The notes beneath the pieces are model-generated. The model was not told where the DNA came from and did not search any database. It worked only from the letters and a program-made list of their open reading frames with translations. DNA of 64,000 nt from Burkholderia ubonensis (GTDB taxonomy: Bacteria; Pseudomonadota; Gammaproteobacteria; Burkholderiales; Burkholderiaceae). Location: assembly GCF_001718695.1 (NCBI RefSeq), contig NZ_CP013422.1, positions 1-64,000 of the forward strand, written 5' to 3'. A program made the position numbers and the translations under genes. This document shows positions 6,511 to 15,130 of the stretch, piece after piece; the stretch's first letter is position 1; each line of letters opens with the position of its first letter.

Positions 6511-8766
6511 TCAGGTGCCGGCCTCGTGCCGCGCATCGCGCGCGTCGCGGATGCCGTGCAGGATCTCGTCGAGCAGCGCGATGTCGAACGGCTTCGACAG
6601 CACGCGCACGTTCACGCCGCGCGTGCGGTCGAGTTCCTCCGCATACCCCGTCACGAGGATCACGGCCAGCTTCTCCGGCCGCCGCCCGATCGCTTCGGCG
6701 AGATCGATGCCATTCAGGCGGCCGGGCATGTGGATGTCCGAAATCACGAGATCGAAGCCGTCGTCCGCCGGCGCCGCTTCGACGAGACTCAGCGCGTCGT
6801 CGGCGGTCGCCGCGTAGGTCACGCGGTGACCCAGCAGCGTGAGCAGCGCCTCCGTTCCGGCGGCGACTTCGCTGTTGTCCTCGACGAGCAGCACGTGCAG
6901 GCCCGCCGGCGGGCTCGCGTCCTGCGCCGGCACGACGACGGGGGCCGGCGGCCGGGCGGCGGTCACTTCCAGCGGGTTCGCGCGCGGCAGATAGAGCCGC
7001 ACCGAGGTGCCTGCGCCCACCGCGCTGTCGATCGTCGCGAGTCCGCCCGAACGCTCGCAGAACGCGAACACCTGCGGCAGCCCGAGCCCCGTGCCCATCC
7101 CGTGCGGCTTCGTCGTGAACAGCGGCTCGAACGCGCGCGCGAGCACGTCGGGCGCCATGCCCGAGCCCGTATCGTCGAGCGAGATCTGCACGAAATCGCC
7201 GGTCAGCGGAAAGCCGTCCTCGCGGCGCAGCGTCACGTTGCGCGCGCCGACGGTGAAGCGGCCGCCGATCGGCATCGCGTCGCGCGCATTGACGGCGAGG
7301 TTGATGACCGCGAGCTCGAGCTCCGCCACGTCCACGCGGATCGGCCATACGCCTGGCTCGATCGCGACGGTCAGCGACGACTTCGAGCCGAGCGACGTCT
7401 TCAGCAGTTCGCGGCAGGTGCCGACCCACTGCCCCACGTCGATCGTCTCGTTGTGCAGCGGCTGCTTGCGCGCGACGCCGAGCAGCTGGCGCGTCAGCGA
7501 CTGCCCGTTCTTCAGCGCCCGCTCGATCGCGCCGAGTTCCGTGTCGAGCTGCTGGACGCCGCGGTGCCGCGCGATCTGCACGTTGGTCGAGATGATCATC
7601 AGCAGGTTGTTGAAGTCGTGCGCGACGCTGCCGACGAGGTTGCCGAGCGCCTGCATCTTGCGCGACTGCCGGTACGCGGATTCGATCGACCGCCGCATCG
7701 ACGCTTCCGCCTGCCAGCGGTCCCACGCGGCCTCTTCCGCCTTGAGCCGCTTGAGCGACAGCCAGATCACGCACCACAGCGCGAACGACGGCGCGAACAT
7801 CGACACGAACAGCACGGTGAGATGCTCGTACCACTCGCGCCAGATCGCCGACGTGCGATACGCGCACGACACGTATACCGGATAGCTGCCGACCTGCCGG
7901 TACGCGACGATCTCGCTGCCGGCGTCGTCGTGCCCGACCCGCACGACGCCCGCGCGCGGATCGTTGTGCGGATTGCCGAAGGTGGCCGTGCGATCGGTGT
8001 GCGCGAGCGACGGCGGCGGCGGATACGACGCGAGCACCGCGCCGTCGGCGCGCGCGAGCGCCATCGTCATCGGCGTCTTCGCGCCGCCGATCAGCTCGCG
8101 GTAGAACGCATTGAAATACGACGACTTCAGCGCGATCGACACCATCCCGGCGAACGAGCCGTCGCTGTGCCGCCGCGCGACGCCGGTGTTGAACACGGGC
8201 GTGTCCGCGAGCCGCCTCGGCCCCTGCATCACGCGCGAGATGTGCTCGATGACCTTGCCGTCGCGGATGCCGAGAAAGTCGTCGCGATTCGCGATCGACG
8301 TGTGCGGCGCCGGATAGTAAAGGCTGTTCGCGAGCAGCTTGCCGCTCGCGCCGAAGATCGACACGGCCGCGACCTGCGGGTAGCCGCCGCCGATCTCGTT
8401 GAGCGCGTCGTGGATGTCGGATTCGTCCTTGCGCACCGCCGCGTCGTCCATGTCCTGCACGAGATCGGCGATGCGCGCGTCGAGCGTCTCGCTCAGGTCG
8501 AACACCTTGAGCGCGTGCTCCTCGGCGACGCGCACGGTGCGCATCGTCACGTCGCTCGCGGCGGCTTCCCGCGACTTCAGGTCGTTGTACGCCATCACCG
8601 CGACGTAGATGCACGGCAGCACGATCGCGGCGATCAGCAGCACGATCAGCGTCACGCGGCGGACCGCGAAATCGTGTTCGGGCGCGCCGGACGGATAGGC
8701 CCCGTCGTCCTGCCAGTCGTCGGCGGAAGCGTGGTGGCGGGAATCGGCGGGCCGGTCGGACGTCAT
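6511..8766 (-). CDS. Hybrid sensor histidine kinase with C-terminal receiver
   Basis: A 751-residue membrane kinase. A transmembrane helix near residues 36-58 leads into a periplasmic PDC/Cache-like sensor (about 60-310), then a second helix near 312-335. The dimerisation/phosphoacceptor box SVAHDFNNLLMIIS is near 370-385 and the ATPase domain shows the N box LAVINLAVNARDAM, the G1 box DTGSGM and G2 GMGTGLGLPQV. A receiver domain ends the protein (HVLLVEDN, acceptor aspartate in LVISDIHMPG, lysine in LSKPF). The H-box variant HDFNN is typical of kinases that pass phosphate to their own or a small receiver. It is divergent from the CheY-like gene across about 480 bp, making that protein a plausible partner. 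Ligand unknown. Confidence 0.88.
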   Translation of the reverse strand: MTSDRPADSRHHASADDWQDDGAYPSGAPEHDFAVRRVTLIVLLIAAIVLPCIYVAVMAYNDLKSREAAASDVTMRTVRVAEEHALKVFDLSETLDARIADLVQDMDDAAVRKDESDIHDALNEIGGGYPQVAAVSIFGASGKLLANSLYYPAPHTSIANRDDFLGIRDGKVIEHISRVMQGPRRLADTPVFNTGVARRHSDGSFAGMVSIALKSSYFNAFYRELIGGAKTPMTMALARADGAVLASYPPPPSLAHTDRTATFGNPHNDPRAGVVRVGHDDAGSEIVAYRQVGSYPVYVSCAYRTSAIWREWYEHLTVLFVSMFAPSFALWCVIWLSLKRLKAEEAAWDRWQAEASMRRSIESAYRQSRKMQALGNLVGSVAHDFNNLLMIISTNVQIARHRGVQQLDTELGAIERALKNGQSLTRQLLGVARKQPLHNETIDVGQWVGTCRELLKTSLGSKSSLTVAIEPGVWPIRVDVAELELAVINLAVNARDAMPIGGRFTVGARNVTLRREDGFPLTGDFVQISLDDTGSGMAPDVLARAFEPLFTTKPHGMGTGLGLPQVFAFCERSGGLATIDSAVGAGTSVRLYLPRANPLEVTAARPPAPVVVPAQDASPPAGLHVLLVEDNSEVAAGTEALLTLLGHRVTYAATADDALSLVEAAPADDGFDLVISDIHMPGRLNGIDLAEAIGRRPEKLAVILVTGYAEELDRTRGVNVRVLSKPFDIALLDEILHGIRDARDARHEAGT

Positions 8767-9245
8767 GGATGGGAACGGGTGAAGCTCAGGCGGAGTTGCC
8801 TGCCATCATAAACGAGTTGCGCCCAGGGCTCGCGCCGGGCGGCGCGCGCCGTCCTGACGTTTCCGACAGGGGGAATTTGTCGGATTGAAAACGCGACGAA
8901 TCCGGAAGCGCAAACGTACACAAAGAAAAATTTTGCGTCCTTGGCGTAAAAATGGTCGAAGCTGTTTTCGGAATGCGGCGCGATCGGATCGATTTTGTCT
9001 GAATCAGCAAAAATGGCGAGTTGCACCGCCCCGGTTTTACCCAGAGAATCGCGCCTTGCTTTCCATGACAGATAGATACGCGCCTGCCGATGCCAGCGCG
9101 CAGCCCGCCGCGGGCGAGAGTTGCCGCGGCATCCGGCGCAGGGGTGCCCGGCGGCTGCACGCGTTCGCTCACACGGCGCCTAAAGAAACACGGCGCGCGG
9201 TCGTTAACGCGAGAGAGACCATTCCGTAATTCGCTCCGCCCCGCC
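8767..9245. other. Divergent promoter region, hybrid kinase / CheY-CheC-cyclase unit
   Basis: About 480 bp without a credible gene; visibly AT-richer than its surroundings between about 8880 and 9030. The right end carries a FliA-like promoter (listed separately). Short open frames crossing it have no family resemblance. Confidence 0.5.
9181..9207 (+). promoter_or_regulatory. Candidate sigma-28 (FliA) promoter
   Basis: TAAAGAAA-N11-GTCGTTAA compared with the enterobacterial FliA consensus TAAAGTTT-N11-GCCGATAA: five of eight and six of eight bases match with the exact 11-base spacer. Transcription would start about 30 bases before the CheY-like ATG at 9246, which has no strong ribosome-binding site. 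Confidence 0.45.
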
Positions 9246-9614
9246 ATGTCCTTGCCGATTGTGATTGCCGACGATTCGCTACTCGCTCGCAAGCTGCTGA
9301 CAAAGGCGCTGCCGGGGGACTGGGACGTGGACATCGCATATGCGGCGAACGGCCGAGAGGCACTTGCGCTCTATCGTGACGGCAAAGCTTCCGTGATGTT
9401 TCTCGACCTGACGATGCCGGACATGAACGGCTATCAGGTTCTCGAAACACTGCGTCACGAAGATCTGAATACGTTCGTGATCGTGGTATCGGCCGACATC
9501 CAGCCGCAGGCGCGCGAGCGCGTGCGCGAGCTGGGTGCGATCGCGTTCGTCGCGAAGCCCGTGACGTCGGAGGCGTTGCTGCCCATTCTCAGGGAGTATG
9601 GGTTGTATGCCTGA
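9246..9614 (+). CDS. CheY-like single-domain response regulator
   Basis: A 122-residue stand-alone receiver. It has the acidic pair DD at residues 9-10, phospho-acceptor Asp54 in VMFLDLTMPD, a conserved Ser/Thr near 84 (VVVSADIQ) and the lysine of FVAKPVT near 104. There is no output domain, so it acts through protein contacts, probably with the CheC-like phosphatase and the diguanylate cyclase that follow. It overlaps the next gene by 8 bases. The ATG at 9246 starts exactly at the receiver fold. The phosphodonor may be the divergent hybrid kinase or a chemotaxis kinase elsewhere. Confidence 0.9.
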   Translation: MSLPIVIADDSLLARKLLTKALPGDWDVDIAYAANGREALALYRDGKASVMFLDLTMPDMNGYQVLETLRHEDLNTFVIVVSADIQPQARERVRELGAIAFVAKPVTSEALLPILREYGLYA

Positions 9615-10296
9615 CTCGGTGTTCACGGCGGAGCAACGCGACGCGTTGCAGGAAATCGCCAATCTTGCGATGGGCCGCGCTGCCGCACGGCTCGCGTCGC
9701 TGCTCGGCCGGTTCATCGAGCTGTCGGTGCCGCGCGTGCGCGTCGTGCATGCGTCCGATGCGGGCAAGGCGCTGCGCGAGATGACGGGCATTCACGACAA
9801 CGTGACCGCCGTGCGCCAGGGGTTCCGCTCCGACATCAAGGGCGAGGCGCTCGTGCTGTGCCGCACCGCGAACGTCAACCGGCTCGCGGCGCTCGTCGAC
9901 CACTCGTTCGGCGACGCCGCGGCGGGCGAGTGCGCACGCGACGATGACGACGAAGTTGACGCAGCCGGCGACGAGACTGCCGCGCGCGGCGAGACGTCAT
10001 CCCAGGACGAACTCGTGTTCGACGTCGCGAACGTGCTGATGGGCGCGTGCGTGTCGTCGATCCTCGACGAGCTCGGCCGCACGCCGGTGTTCTTCCCGCC
10101 CGGGCTGCTGGGCGCGAACGTGTCGTTCGACGACGTGTTCCAGCCCACCGTGCTCGCGTGGAGCGTCGCGCTGCTGCTCGAAGTGAACCTCGGCCTCGAG
10201 GACGACGCCTTCCGCGCCCATTTCGTGATGCTGATGGCCGAGGATTCGATCCGCCTGATGGGCGATGCGCTCGACGCGTTGCTTTCCGCGCTATGA
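9607..10296 (+). CDS. CheC-like phosphatase / chemotaxis adaptation protein
   Basis: A 229-residue CheC/CheX/FliY-family protein. The phosphatase motif D-x3-E-x2-N appears twice in pseudo-symmetric positions: DALQEIANLAMG near residues 12-23, and ELVFDVANVLMG near 135-146, where Asp replaces the usual Glu. CheC proteins dephosphorylate CheY-P. An acidic low-complexity insert (about residues 115-132, including four consecutive Asp) separates the two halves. The ATG at 9607 is preferred to 9598 because GGGAG lies about ten bases before it; it overlaps the CheY-like stop. Its position between a receiver and a cyclase implies it resets the signal reaching c-di-GMP synthesis. Confidence 0.82.
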   Translation: MPDSVFTAEQRDALQEIANLAMGRAAARLASLLGRFIELSVPRVRVVHASDAGKALREMTGIHDNVTAVRQGFRSDIKGEALVLCRTANVNRLAALVDHSFGDAAAGECARDDDDEVDAAGDETAARGETSSQDELVFDVANVLMGACVSSILDELGRTPVFFPPGLLGANVSFDDVFQPTVLAWSVALLLEVNLGLEDDAFRAHFVMLMAEDSIRLMGDALDALLSAL

Positions 10297-11243
10297 CCGC
10301 CCCCGCTGCCCCGACCGCTTCGCTGAGCGACCTTGTAATCGAACGGGTCGGCTTCGGCCTGTTCGTGCTCGACCGCGCGATGAACGTGCTGATGTGGAAC
10401 CGCTTCATGCAGGACCACAGCGGCGTGCCCCCCGCCGACGACGTGATCGGCCGCAACCTGTTCGACTGCTTTCCGGACCTGCCGCGCGCGTGGCTCGCGC
10501 GCAAGCTCGAGAGCGTGTTCCAGCTCGGCAGCTTTGCGTTCAGCTCGTGGGAGCAGCGGCCGTACCTGTTCCGCTTCGAGCATGACCGGCCGATCACGGG
10601 CGGCGTCGACTTCATGCAGCAGGACTGCACGTTCATGCCGCTCACGCGCGGGCGCGAAGTCGAGGCCGTGTGCGTGACGATATCGGACGTCACGCACGTG
10701 AGCGTGATGCAGCGCGAACGCGAGGAAGCGGTGGCGAAGCTGCGCGAGCACGCGAACTGCGACGGGCTGACCGGCATCGCGAACCGGCGCTTCTTCGAGG
10801 AGCGGCTGCGCGACGAGTTCGCGCGCTGGCAGCGCTATGGCGGCAACCTGTCGGTGCTGCTGTTCGATCTCGATCACTTCAAGACGATCAACGACCGGTT
10901 CGGCCACGCGGTCGGCGACGCCGTGCTGCGCGAGATGGCGCTGCGCGTCGCCGGGATCGTGCGCGCGCAGGATACCTTCTGCCGCTTCGGCGGCGAGGAA
11001 TTCGCGCTGCTGCTGCCGTGCACGGATCTCGCCGAAGCGATGCTGGTGGCGGAGAAGGTGCGATGCGCGATCGGCGTCACGCCGGTCGATGCCGAGGGCG
11101 TGCGCGTGCCGGTGACGGCAAGCGTCGGCGGCGCGAGCGCGATGCCTGGGCGCGCATCCTGCGACGTGCTCGTCAACGAGGCCGACGCCGCGCTGTATCG
11201 CGCGAAGCGGCTCGGCCGCGACCGCTCGGTCGCGTTCGGCTGA
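10293..11243 (+). CDS. Diguanylate cyclase with N-terminal PAS-like domain
   Basis: A 316-residue soluble GGDEF protein. Residues about 10-140 form a PAS-like sensor (VGFGLFVLDRAMNVLMWN opens it). The catalytic domain follows from about 155 (DGLTGIANRRFFEERL) with the active-site motif GGEEF at 233-237 and the inhibitory RxxD motif (RAQD, 225-228) at the right distance, so product feedback inhibition is expected. It makes c-di-GMP from two GTP. The ATG overlaps the CheC-like stop as ATGA, completing a tightly coupled three-gene operon. A cytoplasmic PAS input with CheY/CheC partners suggests control by a chemotaxis-like phosphorelay. Confidence 0.92.
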   Translation: MTAPAAPTASLSDLVIERVGFGLFVLDRAMNVLMWNRFMQDHSGVPPADDVIGRNLFDCFPDLPRAWLARKLESVFQLGSFAFSSWEQRPYLFRFEHDRPITGGVDFMQQDCTFMPLTRGREVEAVCVTISDVTHVSVMQREREEAVAKLREHANCDGLTGIANRRFFEERLRDEFARWQRYGGNLSVLLFDLDHFKTINDRFGHAVGDAVLREMALRVAGIVRAQDTFCRFGGEEFALLLPCTDLAEAMLVAEKVRCAIGVTPVDAEGVRVPVTASVGGASAMPGRASCDVLVNEADAALYRAKRLGRDRSVAFG

Positions 11244-11248
11244 GCGCG

Positions 11249-11265
11249 GCGGCGCTGCGCGCCGC
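11249..11265. terminator. Hairpin between convergent cyclase and hydrolase genes
   Basis: Seven-base stem GCGGCGC/GCGCCGC with loop TGC in the 22-bp gap between convergent stops; a short T-run follows on the plus strand after a few bases. Weak evidence for a shared terminator. Confidence 0.4.
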
Positions 11266-12162
11266 TCAGCTTTTCGCGATGTCCGCCAGCACGCCGGCCA
11301 GCACCGCCGGCTGCGACACGAACGGCGAATGGCTGCTGTCGAGCTGATGCACGTGCGTCGGGTTGTCCGGCGTGAACGCATCGGCTTCGTCGATGAAGCG
11401 CTGCTGCAGCGCGGGCAGCATCACGTGGTCCTGCAGGCACTTGATGTAGTGGCGGTCGAGCGCGCCCCAGCGCGCGGCGGTCGTCGGGATCGCCGTCGCG
11501 AACGGCGCGGCCGGCACGTCGCAGCTCATCAGGTTCGCGACCGCCTCGTATTCGGCCTGCGGGACGTCGTCGCACAGCGCGCGCCTGGCCGCCGCGCGAT
11601 ACGCGGCGTCGTCGCTGCGCGGATCGATGCGCAGCGCGCCGGTCGTGCGCGGGCTCGCGAGCATCAGCTGGCCGAGCAGCTCGCCCTGGTTTTCCGGCGC
11701 GCGCACGTAGTCGAGGCTGGGCACGCCCGACGCGGGCATGAACGCCGCGAGGTAGACGATCTTCGCGATCTTCTCGGGCATCCGTTCGGCGGCCGCCGTG
11801 ATCGCGATGCCGCCCATGCTGTGCCCGACGAGGACGACCTTGCCGTGGCCGAGCGCATACGCGTCGTCGACCGCCTGCATCACCTGCGACGCGTAGTCGT
11901 CGAGCGTCGTGTTCGCGACCGGCGACGGCTCGGCGCCGAACGCTTCGCGATCGAGCGGCCGCTGGAAGTACGATGCGGGAAAGCGGGCGTTGATCCCGTG
12001 CGCGGGCAGGTCGCGCGCGATCGACAGATGGCCGCGTGCGGCCAGCGCGGCCATCACGTGCGCGTAGCACCACGCGCCGTGCCATGCGCCGTGCACGAAC
12101 ACGAAAACCGGGTGGGCGGACTGCGGGGATGCGGGCGGCACGGCTGTCACGTTCGTCTCCAT
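11266..12162 (-). CDS. Alpha/beta-hydrolase fold protein
   Basis: A 298-residue soluble hydrolase. The oxyanion-hole segment FVHGAWHGAWCYAHV is near residues 22-36, the nucleophile elbow GHSMGG is near 115-120 (Ser), and the acid is probably in the DEADAFTPD region with the histidine in LDSSHSPFVS near 276. The short spacing and DLPAHG segment resemble the salicylate-esterase/hydroxynitrile-lyase-like branch (AB_hydrolase_6), whose members hydrolyse small esters. No signal peptide is evident. Neighbouring genes are unrelated, so the substrate is unknown. The last 22 bases of the gap to the cyclase form the shared hairpin. Confidence 0.85.
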   Translation of the reverse strand: METNVTAVPPASPQSAHPVFVFVHGAWHGAWCYAHVMAALAARGHLSIARDLPAHGINARFPASYFQRPLDREAFGAEPSPVANTTLDDYASQVMQAVDDAYALGHGKVVLVGHSMGGIAITAAAERMPEKIAKIVYLAAFMPASGVPSLDYVRAPENQGELLGQLMLASPRTTGALRIDPRSDDAAYRAAARRALCDDVPQAEYEAVANLMSCDVPAAPFATAIPTTAARWGALDRHYIKCLQDHVMLPALQQRFIDEADAFTPDNPTHVHQLDSSHSPFVSQPAVLAGVLADIAKS

Positions 12163-12358
12163 GAGTTCGGAATGCGTTGTCCGGATAAAGCGTCATCTTA
12201 GACGAACCGACGCGGGCCCAAGCGGCGGCGGCCGGTCGCACCGGATCGGCCGCCGGCCATGTGTCCCCGAATGTGTCGCGGAGACGACATTTCGTTCATA
12301 TCTGATTTAAATTCGCGGCAGATCGCGCTAATTTGATGCTTTGCCCCGATCGCGCCCC

Positions 12359-12691
12359 ATGAACGTCGACTATCTCTTTTACCGGAAGCCGGACAAGCCC
12401 GGCCCCTATTCCCTCGACGACCTGGGCGACGTCGCGCCGCCGATCGGCCCGAGCGACGCGGTGCGCGCGGGAATCGCGCGCGTCTTCGAGCAGATCGACT
12501 GGCGCGAATCGGCCGACGTGCCGGGCGCATGGTTCGGCACGGGTGGCCCGGTGTTCCAGTTCACCGCCGATCCGGACGGCCGCGTGACGAGCTTCATGGG
12601 CTCACGGCTCGAGCGGCGCGCGATGCTTCAGCTGACGCGCGAAATGGGGCTCATCGCGCTCGATCTGCAGCGCGACATCGTCTACGGCTAG
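12359..12691 (+). CDS. Hypothetical protein, 110 residues
   Basis: I do not recognise a family. The protein is soluble, rather acidic, and has a WF-GTGGPVFQFTADPDGRVTSF core followed by LERRAMLQLTREMGLIALDLQRDIVYG at the C-terminus, so it appears to be a compact alpha/beta domain. Codon use matches the surrounding genome, which supports a real gene. No good ribosome-binding site precedes the ATG; the upstream region from 12280 to 12345 is AT-richer and probably holds promoters for this gene and the divergent hydrolase. Confidence 0.65.
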   Translation: MNVDYLFYRKPDKPGPYSLDDLGDVAPPIGPSDAVRAGIARVFEQIDWRESADVPGAWFGTGGPVFQFTADPDGRVTSFMGSRLERRAMLQLTREMGLIALDLQRDIVYG

Positions 12692-12985
12692 GCCTGAAGC
12701 GCCTGTAGAGGCCTTCGACCAGGCATCCCCGGCCCGCGCAGGGGCCGTCCGGCCGAGGACAGCCAGGCGCGCACGGCGGGCCGCGGAGCCCGGCGCCGCG
12801 CGTCCGGGCGCCGCCGCGCCGCACGCCGGCCGCACCGCCATCGATGTTCAAAGATTGCTATACTTTCGCCCAATTCCGGCTTCCGGCCGGCAATTCATGC
12901 TTGTCTGCGTCGATCGTTCGCACATCTCGCACGCATTTGACGCCCTTACCATCCCAGCCGGGCATGGCTTCTTCAATCGCCCCGC
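12692..12985. other. Intergenic leader of the hopanoid operon
   Basis: About 290 bp. The left half is very GC-rich with no gene. The right half holds a likely promoter at 12856-12864 and a leader of about 120 bases before hpnD. Confidence 0.5.
12856..12864 (+). promoter_or_regulatory. Extended -10 promoter element before hpnD
   Basis: TGCTATACT: an extended TGn motif joined to a near-consensus -10 box TATACT (12859-12864). The -35 region is poor, which an extended -10 box can offset. It would give a leader of roughly 115 bases. Confidence 0.45.
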
Positions 12986-13858
12986 GTGGGCGTCTCCGTG
13001 GAGCTCGTCTTGGCCGCTTCCAATCTCGTCGTGGACGAACAAGAAATCGACGCCGCTGCCGTCACATCGGGCAGTTCTTTTTATCTTGCGATGCGCATCC
13101 TGCCGGCGACGCAGCGCGATGCGATGTTCCAGGTGTATGCGTTCTGCCGCGCGGTCGACGACATCGCCGACAGCGACCTGCCGCGCGCCGAGCGCGCCGC
13201 CGGCCTCGAGCGCTGGCGCGCGGACATCGACGCGTGCTTCGCCGGCCGGCCGCCGCGCCATCTCGCGGCGCTCACGCGCGAGATCCACGCGTTCAACCTG
13301 CAGCGCGACGATTTCCACGCAATGATCGACGGCATGGCGATGGACGCCGCCGAAGACATCTGCGCGCCCGACGAGCCGACGCTCGACCTGTATTGCGATC
13401 GCGTCGCGAGCGCGGCCGGCCGCCTGTCGGTGAGGATATTCGGGATGCCCGAAGCGGAAGGCATCGCGCTGTCGCACCATCTCGGCCGCGCGCTGCAGCT
13501 GACCAACATCCTGCGCGACATCGACGACGACGCGGCGATCAACCGCTGCTACCTGCCGCGCGAGCTGCTCGCGCGCGAAGGGATCGCGATCACCGATCCG
13601 GCGACGATCGCGCGCGCGCCGGCCTTGCCGCGCGTCTGCGCGACGCTCGTCGAGCGCGCGATCGAGCATTTCCGGCAGGCGGACGCGGTGATGGACAAGT
13701 GTGCGCGGGCGCAAGTGAAGGCGCCGCGCATCATGTCGGGCGCATACCGCTGCATCCTCGATGCGGCGGTCGCACGCGGCTTCGATGCCCCTCGCCTGCC
13801 GATCCGCAAGCCGAAGGCGCGCATGCTGATGATCGCCGCGCGCTACGCGCTGTTCTGA
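12986..13858 (+). CDS. hpnD: Presqualene diphosphate synthase HpnD
   Basis: A squalene/phytoene-synthase-fold enzyme of up to 290 residues that condenses two farnesyl diphosphates to presqualene diphosphate, the first step of the HpnCDE route to squalene. Both aspartate-rich metal-binding motifs are present: DDIAD near residue 56 and the second one in ILRDIDDDA near 182-190, along with FYLAMRILPA and YCDRVASAAGRLSV. The start is uncertain: GTG at 12986 gives the longest form but lacks a Shine-Dalgarno, while TTG at 13010 follows GTGGAG by seven bases and would give 282 residues. It is four bases upstream of hpnE. The HpnC partner is not in the window. Confidence 0.9.
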   Translation: MGVSVELVLAASNLVVDEQEIDAAAVTSGSSFYLAMRILPATQRDAMFQVYAFCRAVDDIADSDLPRAERAAGLERWRADIDACFAGRPPRHLAALTREIHAFNLQRDDFHAMIDGMAMDAAEDICAPDEPTLDLYCDRVASAAGRLSVRIFGMPEAEGIALSHHLGRALQLTNILRDIDDDAAINRCYLPRELLAREGIAITDPATIARAPALPRVCATLVERAIEHFRQADAVMDKCARAQVKAPRIMSGAYRCILDAAVARGFDAPRLPIRKPKARMLMIAARYALF

Positions 13859-13862
13859 GGCG

Positions 13863-15119
13863 ATGCCCAGAACCGTCCACGTGATCGGGGCAGGACTCGC
13901 GGGGCTGTCGGCCGCCGTCGAGCTGCAACGTCGTGGGCGCCGCATCGTGCTGCACGATGCGCACGCGCAGGCGGGCGGGCGTTGCCGTTCGTGGTTCGAC
14001 GCCACGCTGAACGCGACGCTCGACACCGGACTGCATCTGGTGTTCGCGGGGCAGCCCGCGACGCAACGCTACCTGCGCACGATCGGCGCGGCCGATCAGC
14101 TGGACGGGCCGGCGCTGCCGGAATTCCCGGTCGTCGACGTCGGCGCGCAGCAGCGCTGGACGCTGCGTTTCGGCAGCCGCCGCTGGCCGTCGTGGCTGTT
14201 CGACGCCGCGTCGCGGGCGCCGGGCACGACGCCGCTGGATTACCTGTCGCTCGTGCCGCTCGCGTTCGCGCGCACGGGCCGCTCGCTCGCGCAAACGATG
14301 CGTTGCGACGGCGTGCTGTGGGATCGTTGGCTGCGGCCGTATTTCCTCGGCGCGCTGAACGTCGAGCCGCGCCATGCGACGGCGGAGCTCGCGCGGGCGG
14401 TCGTGCTCGGCACGCTCGCGGCCGGCGGGCCGGCGTGCCGCCCGCTCGTCGCGCGCCACGGGCTCGGCAGCGCATTCGTCGATCCCGCGCTGCGGATGCT
14501 GCAGCATGGCGGCGCGTCGATCCGGCTGCGCTCGCGGCTCGACGCGCTCGAATTCGGCGCGAACGGCCATGCGGTCGACGCGCTGATGATCGACGGCGCC
14601 CGGGTCGATCTCGCACCGGGCGACGCGGTCGTGCTGGCGGTGCCGCCCGACGTCGCGCAGCCGCTCGTGCCCGACCTGACCGCGCCGGATACGTATAGCG
14701 CGGTCGTCACCGCGTACTTCGCGGCCGAGCCGCCGCCGGGCTGCGCGGTGTACACGACCGTCGTCAACGGCGTCGCAGTCGATGCGGTGCGGGCCGCCGA
14801 AGGCCAGCTCGCGGCAACGATCCGCGACGCGGGCCGCTGGCTCGACACGCCGCGCGACACGCTCGCGCGAACCATCTGGCAGGACGTCGCGCGCGTGACG
14901 GGCGCGTCCGTGGATGCCATGCCCGCGTGGCAGCTCGTCATCGAGCCGCGCGCGGGGTTTGCGGCGGTGCCGTCGCAGGAAATGAAACGTCCGGCTGCGC
15001 GTACGCGCTGGACCAATCTCGCGCTGGCGGGCGACTGGATTGCCACCGGCCTGCCCGCCACGATCGAGGGTGCGATCCGCTCCGGCCAGAAGGCCGCGGA
15101 CGTGCTCCAGCAACAATAA
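13863..15119 (+). CDS. hpnE: Hydroxysqualene dehydroxylase HpnE
   Basis: A 418-residue FAD-dependent amine-oxidase-fold enzyme that reduces hydroxysqualene to squalene. The N-terminal dinucleotide-binding motif VIGAGLAGLSAAVELQRRG spans residues 7-25, and a second conserved FAD contact is ALAGDWIATGLPATIEGAI near 390-408. The LDTGLHLVFAGQ segment is typical of the HpnE branch rather than carotenoid desaturases. It starts four bases after hpnD and ends 11 bases before shc, so the genes are co-transcribed. The product feeds the cyclase directly. Confidence 0.92.
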   Translation: MPRTVHVIGAGLAGLSAAVELQRRGRRIVLHDAHAQAGGRCRSWFDATLNATLDTGLHLVFAGQPATQRYLRTIGAADQLDGPALPEFPVVDVGAQQRWTLRFGSRRWPSWLFDAASRAPGTTPLDYLSLVPLAFARTGRSLAQTMRCDGVLWDRWLRPYFLGALNVEPRHATAELARAVVLGTLAAGGPACRPLVARHGLGSAFVDPALRMLQHGGASIRLRSRLDALEFGANGHAVDALMIDGARVDLAPGDAVVLAVPPDVAQPLVPDLTAPDTYSAVVTAYFAAEPPPGCAVYTTVVNGVAVDAVRAAEGQLAATIRDAGRWLDTPRDTLARTIWQDVARVTGASVDAMPAWQLVIEPRAGFAAVPSQEMKRPAARTRWTNLALAGDWIATGLPATIEGAIRSGQKAADVLQQQ

Positions 15120-15130
15120 GAGAGGGACCG

